From GJ-E10 sp035625725 (GTDB lineage Bacteria > Pseudomonadota > Gammaproteobacteria > Burkholderiales > Burkholderiaceae_F): DNA of 64,000 nucleotides. Shown here piece by piece: positions 11,731-20,460 of this stretch. Below the pieces are notes generated by a model, which saw only the letters and a program-made list of their open reading frames with translations, ran no database searches and was not told the DNA's origin. Within the stretch, counting starts at the first letter, position 1. Each line of letters begins with the position of its first letter. The stretch covers positions 1 through 64,000 of the forward strand of contig DASPPB010000044.1 in assembly GCA_035625725.1 (NCBI GenBank). Direction: 5' to 3'. The translations under genes and the position numbers were made by a program.

Positions 11731-12882
11731 ATGCGAACGTTGCGCCGCTACCTCTGGTGGGAGATCGCAGCCGCGTCGCTGTTCGTGCTGCTGTCTTTGG
11801 TGGGCATTTTCGCGCTCTTTGATCTCATCAACCAGCTGCGCGATGTGGGCCGCTCGAGCTACCAGTTCGCGCAGGCGCTCGTTTTCGTGGCCCTGCTCGT
11901 TCCCTCGCACGCCTACGAGTTGATGCCCATCGCGGCGCTCATCGGCACGATCTATGCCCTCTCGAAGCTCGCCGCCAACTCGGAATTTACGATCATGCGG
12001 GTGTCGGGAATGACCACCTGGCGGCTCGCCGACGCGGTGCTCTGGGTGGGTCTGGGCCTGGTGGCGCTGGCCTATCTGTTTGGCGAAATCATCGCGCCGC
12101 CGGCCGAAGACCTGGCGCAGCGCTTTCGCTCGCGTGCCATCGGAGTGTCCATCGGCCAGGAGTTTCGATCCGGTGTCTGGGTCCGGGATCTGATTCACGG
12201 TCGCGATGGGCAGCCGGACCGGTTGCGGTTTGTCAACGTGGCGCAGGTCAATCCGGACGGCACGGTGAACAACTGGCGCATCTTCGAGTTCGATCCGGAG
12301 CTGCACTTGCGATCGATCGCCACGGCGGCCAGCGGCACCTATGAGAGCGGGCACGGCTGGCTGCTTGCTGACGTGGTTGATACGCAGCTGCCCCCCGTGG
12401 AGGCGCAGGCGGCCGCGCGCAGCGGTGCGCCGCAGCTCCCGCAGGAGGGCACGCGCGTGGTACGCGAGCCGCTGCGCATGTGGCAGTCCGACCTCACGCC
12501 GGCGATTTTCGGGGTGCTCTTAGTGCAGCCGGAGCGCCAGAGCGCCTGGAGCCTGTACCACTACATCGGCCACCTGACCCAAAACCATCAGCGCACCGAT
12601 CGCTATGAAATCGCCCTGTGGAAAAAGCTTTTTTATCCGCTCGTCTGCGTGGTCATGATGGCCCTCGCACTGCCCTTTGCCTATCTGCACGTGCGCGCAG
12701 GCACCGTGAGCTTGAAGATCTTCGCCGGCATCATGATCGGGGTGCTGTTCTACGCGATCAACAAGCTCTTCTCACACCTGGGACTGATCAATACCTGGCC
12801 GCCCGTGGCGGTCGCGGGCTTGCCCGCGCTCCTGATGCTGGCCTGCGCGCTCGCGGCGCTGTACTGGGTCGAGCGCCGCTGA
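11731..12882 (+). CDS. lptG: LPS export ABC transporter permease LptG
   Basis: Partner permease of LptF in the LptB2FG complex. It has 383 residues from the ATG at 11731 (MRTLRRYLWWEI). Three N-terminal membrane segments are followed by a periplasmic domain with the LptG-typical RSRAIGVSIGQEFRSGVWVRD and three C-terminal segments ending in AALYWVERR. The SAYELMPIAALIG-like stretch (HAYELMPIAALIG) near residue 65 is a family signature. The start is two bases after the lptF stop. It converges on ilvD with only 15 bases between the stops and no visible terminator. Confidence 0.95.
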   Translation: MRTLRRYLWWEIAAASLFVLLSLVGIFALFDLINQLRDVGRSSYQFAQALVFVALLVPSHAYELMPIAALIGTIYALSKLAANSEFTIMRVSGMTTWRLADAVLWVGLGLVALAYLFGEIIAPPAEDLAQRFRSRAIGVSIGQEFRSGVWVRDLIHGRDGQPDRLRFVNVAQVNPDGTVNNWRIFEFDPELHLRSIATAASGTYESGHGWLLADVVDTQLPPVEAQAAARSGAPQLPQEGTRVVREPLRMWQSDLTPAIFGVLLVQPERQSAWSLYHYIGHLTQNHQRTDRYEIALWKKLFYPLVCVVMMALALPFAYLHVRAGTVSLKIFAGIMIGVLFYAINKLFSHLGLINTWPPVAVAGLPALLMLACALAALYWVERR

Positions 12883-12897
12883 CTTTGTTGCGCAGAC

Positions 12898-14586
12898 TTA
12901 CGGCGCGAGGTCGCCGTCGGTGATTGCGCCCTGGCTCGCGCTTGAAACGAGCTGGGCAAACTTTGCCAGCACGCCGCGCGTGTAGCGCGGCGGCGGCGCG
13001 CGCCAGCGGGCGCGCCGCTGCGCGAGCTCGTGCTCGCTCACGTGCAGCTGCAGCAGCCGGCGCTCGGCATCGATCGTGATGGTTTCCCCCTCCTCAATGA
13101 GCGCGATCGATCCCCCAACGTAGGCCTCCGGGGCCACGTGCCCGACGACCATGCCCCAGGTGCCCCCGGAGAACCGCCCATCGGTGATCAGGCCCACGCT
13201 CTCGCCCAGACCTTTACCGACGATTGCCGAAGTCGGGGCGAGCATCTCGCGCATGCCCGGGCCCCCCTTGGGACCCTCGTAGCGAATGACAATCACATCG
13301 CCGGGACGAATGCGGTCGCCCAAGATGGCCTCCATCGCGGCGTCCTCCGAATCGAAGACGCGCGCCGGCCCGGACATCGTGGTGGTCTTGAGCCCGGTGA
13401 TCTTGGCCACGCAGCCCTCGGGCGCGAGGTTGCCTCGCAAAATCGCCAGATGCCCCTGCCGGTACAGCGGCCGCTCCCAGGGCCGGATCACATCCTGATC
13501 GGGCCGCGGCTGCGCGGGGACGTGCTCGAGGGCCTCGGCCATCGTCTGGCCCGTGATGGTGCGGCAGGCTCCGTGCAGCTGACCGTTGGCCAGCAGTATC
13601 TTGAGAACCTGGGGAATGCCGCCGGCGCGGTGCAAGTCGGTGGCCACGTAGCGCCCCGAAGGCTTCAGGTCGCACAGGACCGGAACGCGTGCGCGGATGC
13701 GCTCGAAGTCATCCATCGTCCAAGGCACCTGCGCGGCGTGCGCAATCGCCAGATAGTGCAGCACCGCGTTGGTGGAGCCGCCGACGGCCATGACCAGGCT
13801 GATCGCGTTTTCGATCGACTCGCGCGTGATGATGTCGCGCGGTCGCAGACCCTTTTCGACGGCTTGCACAAGCACCTTGGCCGAGTCGACCGCGCTTTGC
13901 ACCTTTTCTTCATCCGGATTGGCCATGGTCGACGAATACAGAAGACTCATGCCCAGCGCCTCAAAGGAGGAGCTCATGGTGTTGGCGGTGTACATCCCGC
14001 CGCAGGAGCCCGAACCCGGAATGCAGCGTCGCTCGATTTCGCGAAAATCGGTCTGCGACATGCGTCCGGCGGTGTATTCGCCGACGGCCTCGAAGGCCGA
14101 GACGATGGTGAGGTCCTTGCCCTGGTAGTGTCCGGGCTTGACCGTGCCGCCGTAGACAAAGATCGCCGGGACGTTGCACCGGACCATGGCCATCATGGCC
14201 CCGGGCATGTTCTTGTCGCAGCCCCCGACAACGAGCACGCCGTCCATCCACTGGCCGTTTACGCACGTCTCGATGGCGTCGGCAATGACTTCGCGCGAGA
14301 CAAGCGAGTATTTCATGCCTTCGGTGCCCATGCCGATGCCGTCGGAGACGGTCGGAATGCCGAAGACCTGCGAGTTGCACCGACCGCGGGCGATTTCGGG
14401 CAGCGCCGCGTCGACGAGGCGTTGCAGACCCGAATTGCACGGCGTGATCGTCGAGTGCGAATTGGCTACCCCGATCATCGGTTTATTGAAATCTTCTTCG
14501 CGGTACCCCATCGCGTAATACATCGCACGGTTGGGGGAACGAGCGATACCCTGGGTGACATTGCGGGAGCGGTCGTTGTGGGCCAT
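12898..14586 (-). CDS. ilvD: Dihydroxy-acid dehydratase
   Basis: Iron-sulfur enzyme of isoleucine, valine and pantothenate synthesis; it dehydrates 2,3-dihydroxy acids to 2-keto acids. The product has 562 residues from the ATG at 14586 (MAHNDRSRNVTQGI). Cluster and metal ligands sit in TPCNSGL, GGCDKNMPGAM and GSCGGMYTANTMS. The C-terminal part has TDGRFSGGTWGMVVGHV. This length and motif set match the IlvD branch rather than the longer Edd branch. It is divergent from lgt with 90 bases between the starts. A longer upstream reading frame was rejected as a shadow of lgt. Confidence 0.97.
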   Translation of the reverse strand: MAHNDRSRNVTQGIARSPNRAMYYAMGYREEDFNKPMIGVANSHSTITPCNSGLQRLVDAALPEIARGRCNSQVFGIPTVSDGIGMGTEGMKYSLVSREVIADAIETCVNGQWMDGVLVVGGCDKNMPGAMMAMVRCNVPAIFVYGGTVKPGHYQGKDLTIVSAFEAVGEYTAGRMSQTDFREIERRCIPGSGSCGGMYTANTMSSSFEALGMSLLYSSTMANPDEEKVQSAVDSAKVLVQAVEKGLRPRDIITRESIENAISLVMAVGGSTNAVLHYLAIAHAAQVPWTMDDFERIRARVPVLCDLKPSGRYVATDLHRAGGIPQVLKILLANGQLHGACRTITGQTMAEALEHVPAQPRPDQDVIRPWERPLYRQGHLAILRGNLAPEGCVAKITGLKTTTMSGPARVFDSEDAAMEAILGDRIRPGDVIVIRYEGPKGGPGMREMLAPTSAIVGKGLGESVGLITDGRFSGGTWGMVVGHVAPEAYVGGSIALIEEGETITIDAERRLLQLHVSEHELAQRRARWRAPPPRYTRGVLAKFAQLVSSASQGAITDGDLAP

Positions 14587-14676
14587 TTTTCGGTTGCTCG
14601 AAGTGGGTGCGGGACGGTGGCGGAACACTACAATGCACGATTTTAGGCCGCAACCGACGCCGTTTTCGTAGCCGAC

Positions 14677-15501
14677 ATGCTTGTCCACCCGCAATTTGAT
14701 CCCGTCGCATTTTGGATCGGACCGGTGCCGGTTCGCTGGTACGGGTTGATGTACCTGCTGGGCTTTGCGCAGTTTCTGCTGCTCGGCCGCAGGCGTGCCC
14801 GCGAGAGCTGGCGGGGGTTTAGCGGTCGCGACGTGGAAGACTTGCTCTTTTGGGGCGTCTTCGGCGTCATTTTGGGAGGACGCCTGGGCTACGTGCTTTT
14901 TTACCGCCCCGGCTACTACTTCGAGCACCCGCTAGAAATCCCGATGCTCTGGAAGGGGGGCATGGCCTCGCACGGCGGCATCGTGGGCGTGCTGATCGTG
15001 CTGGGACTGTTTGCGCACTTGCGCCACAAATCGTTTTTGCAATTGGCCGACTTCGTGGTGCCGCTCATTCCGCTCGGGCTGGCCGCGGGGCGCATGGGAA
15101 ATTTCATCAACGGCGAGCTCTGGGGACGTCCGGCGGATCCGAACGTCTGGCCCTGGGCCATGGTCTTTCCGCAGGCCCACGACGGCATACCGCGACACCC
15201 GTCGCAGCTCTACCAATTCGCCCTCGAGGGCCTTTTGCTGTTCGCCTTTCTGTGGTGGTTTTCGCGCAAGAAGCGCGCGCCCGGCATTGTGGGCTGCGCC
15301 TTTCTGATCGGCTACGGGCTGTTGCGCATCATCGCCGAGTTCGGGCGCGAGCCCGACGATTTTCTCGGACTGCTCGCATGGCGCCTCTCCCTGGGCCAGT
15401 GGCTCTCGATCCCGATGGTGCTCGCGGGCCTGGTGCTGCTGCCCGTGCTGCTGCGCCGCGCCCGCACTACCAGCGGGCCGGCAGCCGGCGCAGAATCGTG
15501 A
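14677..15501 (+). CDS. lgt: Prolipoprotein diacylglyceryl transferase
   Basis: Inner-membrane enzyme that adds diacylglycerol to the lipobox cysteine of prolipoproteins, the first step of lipoprotein maturation. The 274-residue product has seven hydrophobic segments. The Lgt signature lies in GLAAGRMGNFINGELWGRP, and the essential histidine region reads GGMASHGGIVGVL. HPSQLYQFALEG and EFGREPDDF are further family motifs. A possible -10 element (TACAAT, 14629-14634) lies 43 bases upstream. Its last 35 bases overlap the end of the convergent regulator gene. Confidence 0.96.
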   Translation: MLVHPQFDPVAFWIGPVPVRWYGLMYLLGFAQFLLLGRRRARESWRGFSGRDVEDLLFWGVFGVILGGRLGYVLFYRPGYYFEHPLEIPMLWKGGMASHGGIVGVLIVLGLFAHLRHKSFLQLADFVVPLIPLGLAAGRMGNFINGELWGRPADPNVWPWAMVFPQAHDGIPRHPSQLYQFALEGLLLFAFLWWFSRKKRAPGIVGCAFLIGYGLLRIIAEFGREPDDFLGLLAWRLSLGQWLSIPMVLAGLVLLPVLLRRARTTSGPAAGAES

Positions 15502-16180
15502 TGCGCCGGTCGCGCACCGCGATGTAGCCGCCCAGACGCAGCTGCTTGAGGACGCGGCTGATCATGTCGCGCGAGGCCCCGACGCGGTTGGCGATGTCTT
15601 GCTGCCGTAGCGGCTCGCGCGACCAAAGCGCGCCATCCAAGGCAACGTACTCGAGGCGCGCGAGCAAGGCGGCCACGCGGCCGTAGACATTCGTGAGCGC
15701 CAGGCTCTTTACAACGTCGGTGGTGCTGCGAATGCGCCTGGCGGCCGTGGCAAACAGCTGCAACGCGATTTCCGGATCCGCACGGATGGCTCGGTGCAAG
15801 GTTTTGCGCGTGAGGACGCAGCAAACCGTGGATTCGAGCGCGCGCACCGAGGCGCAGCGCCTCTGGCCCGCGAGCGCCATTTCTCCGACGACCTGGGAGG
15901 ACGCGTACTGGCCGAGAATCATCTCGCGGCCTTCGCCGTCGGCCACGTACACGGCGGCCACGCCGTCCAAAATCACGAACACATCGCCGGAGGCTTCGCC
16001 TTCGCGGATGAGAAGGCTGTCTTTGGGAAAGCGGCGGACCCTGCCCAGCGCGGCGAGTTTGCGCGCCAGCGGATCGGCAAGCGCGCGAATTGCGGGCTCC
16101 CATGCACCCTTGCCGCGCCGCGGCGACCGCGCGCGGGAGCGCTTGCTCTGATCGGTCTGTGCCGCTGGTGCGGTGCGCAT
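15467..16180 (-). CDS. Crp/Fnr-family transcriptional regulator
   Basis: A 237-residue regulator. An N-terminal basic extension of about 25 residues precedes a cyclic-nucleotide-binding fold (residues 35-150) with IREGEASGDVFVILDGVAAVYV and VVGEMALAGQRRCASVRALE, which corresponds to the phosphate-binding cassette. The C-terminal winged helix (about 180-230) has QDIANRVGASRDMISRVLKQL. The FNR-type cysteines at the N-terminus are absent, so it is not an oxygen sensor of that type. Cyclic nucleotide binding is plausible because it is divergent from a nucleotide cyclase gene, but that is inference. Its 3' end overlaps lgt convergently. Confidence 0.88.
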   Translation of the reverse strand: MRTAPAAQTDQSKRSRARSPRRGKGAWEPAIRALADPLARKLAALGRVRRFPKDSLLIREGEASGDVFVILDGVAAVYVADGEGREMILGQYASSQVVGEMALAGQRRCASVRALESTVCCVLTRKTLHRAIRADPEIALQLFATAARRIRSTTDVVKSLALTNVYGRVAALLARLEYVALDGALWSREPLRQQDIANRVGASRDMISRVLKQLRLGGYIAVRDRRITILRRLPARW

Positions 16181-16363
16181 CGTTGGACTCCGGGCGTTGG
16201 CAATTCACATTACCGCGAGGCTGCGGGTGCTGACAAGCGCCACGCCGGTGCGACAATTCCCCGGACGCTTTTCACGCGGGGACGCGCAATGATGCAGGCA
16301 AGCGGTGCGACACCAAAGCCCTAGGGCCCATGGCCGCGCGCGCAGCACGCCGGGGACCGCGCA

Positions 16364-18274
16364 ATGAGCAGCGCGGGGCGCGGTCTGCTGGCGGCCGTCG
16401 CCGGTCTGGCGCTGGCGCTTGGCGTTGGCGAGACGCTAAGCGTCATCGAGCGCGCTGACGAGAATCTGTTTGACGCGCAGGTCAATATCGTGCGCGCCAT
16501 GCGCGATCCGCAAGGCGCCGGATCCGTTGTGCAGCAGGTGGTTGTCGTCGGCATCGACGAGTCGAGCCTGGCCCAGCAAGGCGTGCCCATGGGACTGCTG
16601 CACGCCGCCCTGGGCCGGGCTCTGCAAGCGATTGCGGGCGCTGGCCCGCGGGCAATCGGCCTGGACCTCGCCTTACCCGAGCGCTCGTTCGATCACCTGG
16701 TGGCCGGCCTGGATAGCGAGCTCATGCGCGGATTGGTGGCCGCGCGCGCCGCGGGCGGCGCCGTGCTCGCACTCGATGTCGATGCGGCGGGGCAGCTGCG
16801 CATTCCGCCCGCGCCTCTGCTGGCCGCCGCAGGCGGCGCTCAGGCCTTTGGGCTTGCGCTGTTTCCGGTCGATTGCGATGGTGTGGTACGCCGCTTCGAT
16901 CCGGACCCGGCCGCTACCGCGCAACGCTACGGCACGGCGTGCCTGGCGCGCGACAAGGGCCTGCTCGGCTTTGCGCGCGCGCACCAGCGGCAAGACGGCA
17001 GCGCAGCGCCCGCGCCTTTGGCATTGCCCACGTTTGCCGCGCGTGTTGCAAGCCGCTTGGGACGCGAGCACGAGCTGCGGCAAGCCGGCTGGATCGATTT
17101 CACGCGCGGCGGGGCCTTCTCCTACGTCCCCTTGTCCGAGGTGCTCTCTTTGCACGATCGCGGCCAGGGAGCCGCGCTGCGCCGTCTCTTTGGCGGACAG
17201 ATCGTGCTGTTGGGCTCGGTGCTTGCCTACGTCGATCGCCTGCAGCTGCCCGTTGCGCTTTGCGCCTGGGAGTCCGCGGGAACTGCGCAGCCCGGCGTGA
17301 TTCTGACCGCGCAGCTGCTGCGCAATGTCGCAAGCGCCGGTTTGCTGCGCCCGGCGCCTGTACCGGTTGCGTGGGCGCTGCTGGGCGCCATGGTCGCACT
17401 GGCGTGGATCCCCGGTCCCTGGCTGCGCTGGTGCGCGCTCCTCGCTGCGCTGCTGGGTGCATTTGCGTCGGCCGCGGCGCTGCTCGCCAGCGGTTGGGTG
17501 GTGGAGCCCGCGCAGGGCATGCTCGCCGGGGCGGCGGCGGTGATTGCGCGCAGCACGCTTGATTTGGCCTCTTGGCGCCGCGAACGCGAGCGGCTGCGCC
17601 GCGCATTGGGCGGCTACCTCAGCCCGCATCTGCTCACGGCGCTGCTCGCCGGTGAGGTCGATACGCGCGGCACGCGCCGCGCGATCGCCCTGCTTTTCGC
17701 CGATTTGCGCAATTTCACGTCGTGGTCCGAAACGGTCGACCCCGAGCTCGTAGGCGATACGCTCAGTCGCTACTACGGAAGCATTACGCCGGTGCTCCAC
17801 GCGCACGGCGGGACGATCGATAACTTTCGGGGCGACGGCGTCATGGTGATGTTTGGCGCGCCGCACGCCCAGTCCGAGGCGTGCGATCAGGCGTTTGCAG
17901 CTGCGCGCCAGATCTTCGCGGCCGTGGAAGAGCTCAACCGCGGCGAGCTCCTTGCTCGGGGCGTCGGTGCACTGCAGATCTCGGTGGGTTTGGCCTTTGG
18001 CGAGGTCGTCGTTGGCGACGTGGGCAGCAGCGAGCGCAAGGATTACACGGCGCTGGGCGATGCCGTCAACGTGGCCGCGCGCTTGCAGGACCTGGCCAAG
18101 ACGCTGGGCGTCGCTGTGCTCATGACGCAGGCCTTTGCGCAGCGCTTGTCGCAGCCGCACGGTGCGCTGCAGGAGCTGGGTCTGCAGCCCCTCAAAGGCC
18201 ACTCACCGGTGGCCGTGTGCGGATGGTTGCCGCCGCAGCTAGCAAGCGTTTCGGCGCCGCAGCCAGGGTCGTAG
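16364..18274 (+). CDS. CHASE2-domain class III adenylate/guanylate cyclase
   Basis: A 636-residue membrane sensor enzyme. An N-terminal membrane segment (about 7-25) leads to an extracytoplasmic CHASE2 domain (about 30-290, with VVVVGIDESSL and GPRAIGLDLAL). Three membrane segments (about 325-395) follow, then a cytoplasmic cyclase domain (about 425-605). Metal ligands are present: D447 in FADLRNF and D491 in FRGDGVMVMFG. DYTALGDAVNVAARL is the class IIIb-type dimer-interface motif. The base-recognition position just before the second Asp, usually Lys in adenylate cyclases, is Asn487 (DNFRGD). The next gene encodes a secreted FecR-like protein, and a Crp/Fnr-type regulator is divergent upstream. 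The ligand is unknown. Confidence 0.92.
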   Translation: MSSAGRGLLAAVAGLALALGVGETLSVIERADENLFDAQVNIVRAMRDPQGAGSVVQQVVVVGIDESSLAQQGVPMGLLHAALGRALQAIAGAGPRAIGLDLALPERSFDHLVAGLDSELMRGLVAARAAGGAVLALDVDAAGQLRIPPAPLLAAAGGAQAFGLALFPVDCDGVVRRFDPDPAATAQRYGTACLARDKGLLGFARAHQRQDGSAAPAPLALPTFAARVASRLGREHELRQAGWIDFTRGGAFSYVPLSEVLSLHDRGQGAALRRLFGGQIVLLGSVLAYVDRLQLPVALCAWESAGTAQPGVILTAQLLRNVASAGLLRPAPVPVAWALLGAMVALAWIPGPWLRWCALLAALLGAFASAAALLASGWVVEPAQGMLAGAAAVIARSTLDLASWRRERERLRRALGGYLSPHLLTALLAGEVDTRGTRRAIALLFADLRNFTSWSETVDPELVGDTLSRYYGSITPVLHAHGGTIDNFRGDGVMVMFGAPHAQSEACDQAFAAARQIFAAVEELNRGELLARGVGALQISVGLAFGEVVVGDVGSSERKDYTALGDAVNVAARLQDLAKTLGVAVLMTQAFAQRLSQPHGALQELGLQPLKGHSPVAVCGWLPPQLASVSAPQPGS

Positions 18275-18373
18275 GCGTTGCGATTACCGCATTTGGGCCG
18301 TGGGGTCGGGTGGCTCGCACTTCCCGCCGCCGGCCATCGGCAATACGCTGTGGTTGGCGGGGGAGGGCGAAGG

Positions 18374-19315
18374 ATGGGAAAGGTCGCACTGCGGGCTGCT
18401 GGCCGTCGCGCGCTCGTGCTGGGCGTGCTCGCGCTGTCGCTTTGTCTGGGCAGGCTGTGCGCGGCGCAGGCGCCGCGCTCGACCGACGGGCCGCTTGCCG
18501 TGGTCACGGACATCGAGGGGCGCGTACGCGTGCTGCATGCCTCGCGCACTCGCGAGCTGCGGGTGCTCGATGTGCTCGAGCGCTCCGATGAGTTGCTGCT
18601 GTCGGGCGCGGCGCGCGCGGAAATCGCATTTTTTTCCGACTCGGTGCGAGTGTTTCAGCTCTCCGGGCCTGGCCGCTTTGTGCTGCGCGACGATGCGATC
18701 GCGAGCCGCGACGGTGCGGCGGGCATTGCGGTACGAGATTTGGCGGCGCAGTGGCGCACGCTCCAGCTCCGTCCCGGGCGTGTTGCCCGCGCCAGCGTTG
18801 CGCTGCGCGGAGCCTCGGGCGGGGGACTCGAAGTGCTCTCGCCCGTGGGCGCGCAGCTCGACGCGGGGGCCTTGGACGCGCTGCGCTGGAAGTCGCCCTA
18901 CGGACCCGATGCGGCGGCCTGGGAGTACGCGGTGCGGCTCATCGATCCGGAAGGCAGACTCGTCCTCGTGACGCGCACGCGCGAGACCGCCGTCGCTTTG
19001 TCGGCACAGCAGCCGTGGCTGCGCGAGCGGCCGTATTTGTGGACCGTCGAGGCTACGGCGGACGATGGCCGGCACGCGGACGTGGCAAGCGAGTTTGCCC
19101 TCGTCGATCGAGCCACGGAAGAACGCCTGCTCGCACTGTCCGGAATCGTCGAGCAGGCGCGCGCGCAGCGCACCGACGGCCGGGGCAGCGCCGAGGAGGT
19201 CTTGCTCGCCATCGCCCTCGATCAAGCCGGAGTGCGCAGCGAGGCCGATCGGCGCTGGCGGGCGCTGGCTGGGCAGCGGCCTGCCTTTGCCGCGTTTGTC
19301 GCTCAGGGCCCTTGA
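18374..19315 (+). CDS. Secreted FecR-like protein paired with the CHASE2 cyclase
   Basis: A 313-residue protein with an N-terminal signal peptide (RRALVLGVLALSLCLGRLCA, cleavage probable after the Ala near residue 29). The following region (VTDIEGRVRVLHASRTREL, later FFSDSVRVFQLSGPGRFVL) resembles the FecR-type beta domain that follows a signal or anchor in many periplasmic proteins. The rest is poorly conserved. I chose the ATG at 18374, preceded by GGGAGGGCGAAGG, because it puts the signal peptide at the start. FecR-like genes often sit next to CHASE2 cyclases, so a role in presenting or modulating the periplasmic signal is likely but unproven. Confidence 0.72.
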   Translation: MGKVALRAAGRRALVLGVLALSLCLGRLCAAQAPRSTDGPLAVVTDIEGRVRVLHASRTRELRVLDVLERSDELLLSGAARAEIAFFSDSVRVFQLSGPGRFVLRDDAIASRDGAAGIAVRDLAAQWRTLQLRPGRVARASVALRGASGGGLEVLSPVGAQLDAGALDALRWKSPYGPDAAAWEYAVRLIDPEGRLVLVTRTRETAVALSAQQPWLRERPYLWTVEATADDGRHADVASEFALVDRATEERLLALSGIVEQARAQRTDGRGSAEEVLLAIALDQAGVRSEADRRWRALAGQRPAFAAFVAQGP

Positions 19316-19329
19316 GCGCGCACCACCCC

Positions 19330-19809
19330 CTAGGAGGCTGCGGTCCGCAAGCCCGCGGTGATGATGCGCCAGTGCTTGGCGCTCACCGGCGTAACTGACA
19401 GGCGGTTACCCCGTCGCAAAAGCAGCATGTCGGCGAGCGCCGCCTGCGCGCGCAGCTCCGCGATGCTCATCAGCCGGGTCTTGCGCAAGGCGTGCACGTC
19501 GACCGAGAACCAGCGCGGATTGCCTCGGTCGGAGCGAGGATCGTAGTACTTGCTTTGCGGGTCAAACTGCGTCGGGTCCGCGTAAGGCCCGCTGGCAACC
19601 TGCGCGATGCCCGCAATGCCCGGCTGTTCGCAGCTCGAGTGGTAGAAGAGCACGCCGTCGCCCACGCGCAACTGGTCGCGCAAAAAGTTGCGCGCCTGGT
19701 AGTTGCGCACGCCCGTCCAGGGAACCGTCGATCCGCGGGCCGCGAGGGCGGCGTCGATCGAGCATTCCGCCGGTTCGGATTTCATCAACCAGTAATGCAC
19801 CGCCGCCAC
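19330..19809 (-). CDS. EVE-domain protein (PUA-like, thymocyte nuclear protein 1 type)
   Basis: A 159-residue single-domain protein. The EVE fold is shown by HYWLMKSEPAECSID, WTGVRNYQARNFLRD, VGDGVLFYHSS, GIAGIAQVASGPYADPTQFD and the NPRWFSVDV segment. EVE domains belong to the PUA-like group and bind modified bases in DNA or RNA; the target of this stand-alone version is not known. It lies directly downstream of the 6S RNA gene on the same strand, a position I recall as conserved in Burkholderiales. It converges on the FecR-like gene. Confidence 0.93.
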   Translation of the reverse strand: MAAVHYWLMKSEPAECSIDAALAARGSTVPWTGVRNYQARNFLRDQLRVGDGVLFYHSSCEQPGIAGIAQVASGPYADPTQFDPQSKYYDPRSDRGNPRWFSVDVHALRKTRLMSIAELRAQAALADMLLLRRGNRLSVTPVSAKHWRIITAGLRTAAS

Positions 19810-19835
19810 TCCTGGCCGCTGGCTCGCTACTTGAA

Positions 19836-20018
19836 GAGATCCCCGCGCATGCCGCCCGACCTGGTGTCCTGAACCGAGGGTTCAGGGTGGTCGCCGTCCG
19901 CGTCGTTTAGGTTCAGCAAACGCGTGCCGATCACACCACGACGCGAGCCCGACAACCTAGCGCACAGCGCATTGGTTCAAGGAACAAAAAGGCCTATGCG
20001 CGAACACCGCAGGGACGG
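19836..20018 (-). ncRNA. ssrS: 6S RNA
   Basis: Regulatory RNA that binds the sigma-70 RNA polymerase holoenzyme in stationary phase. On the minus strand the region starts near TCCCTGCGGTGTTCGC and ends near GGGCGGCATGCGCGGGGAT; these ends pair as the closing stem of 6S RNA. Between them lie TTTTTGTTCCTTGAACC and the distal hairpin CCTGAACCCTCGGTTCAGG, matching the 3' arm of known 6S RNAs. The position directly after zapA and before the EVE gene agrees. A TAAAAT -10 element sits just upstream of the 5' end. The ends are estimated to within about ten bases. Confidence 0.85.
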
Positions 20019-20076
20019 GCCATTTTAGCGCTCCGCGGTGGCCGCGGTCCGCGCCGGCAAGGCGAAAATAGGGGAC

Positions 20077-20376
20077 CTAAAAGAGCTTTTCTTGGGGCGC
20101 AAGAATCTCGTCGGCCAGTGCGGTGAGATCGCGCAAACGCCGGCGCACGTCCGCAATGGCGGCGCCGTCCGTTCCCTTGGCGCCGAAGAGTTCCTGCGCG
20201 ATCTGCAGCGCCGCCATGACAGCGATGCGGTCGGCGCCCAGCACTTTGCCGCCATCGCGGATCGCGGCCATCCTCTGATCGACGTAATGCGCGCACGCAA
20301 GCAATTCGTTGCGCTCCTCGGGCCGGCACGCCACGCGGTACTCGCGGCCCATGATGCTCAGGGTGATCTGCTCCAT
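20077..20376 (-). CDS. zapA: Cell division protein ZapA
   Basis: A 99-residue FtsZ-ring associated protein that bundles FtsZ protofilaments. The start at 20376 (MEQITLSIMGREYRVAC) gives the typical ZapA N-terminus, followed by ERNELLACAHYVDQRM and the DRIAVMAALQIAQEL helix, then a C-terminal helical region. The stop is a TAG at 20077, and 6S RNA follows on the same strand. The upstream gene encodes a ZapB-like coiled coil, so this is the usual zapB-zapA-ssrS group. Confidence 0.93.
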   Translation of the reverse strand: MEQITLSIMGREYRVACRPEERNELLACAHYVDQRMAAIRDGGKVLGADRIAVMAALQIAQELFGAKGTDGAAIADVRRRLRDLTALADEILAPQEKLF

Positions 20377-20460
20377 CGCGTGCAAGCTCCGGGTCAGGCA
20401 GGGGCCCGCTTGGGCCACGCGACACGCGCGCGCGCCCGTAGCGATCCGGTTACTTCGGCC

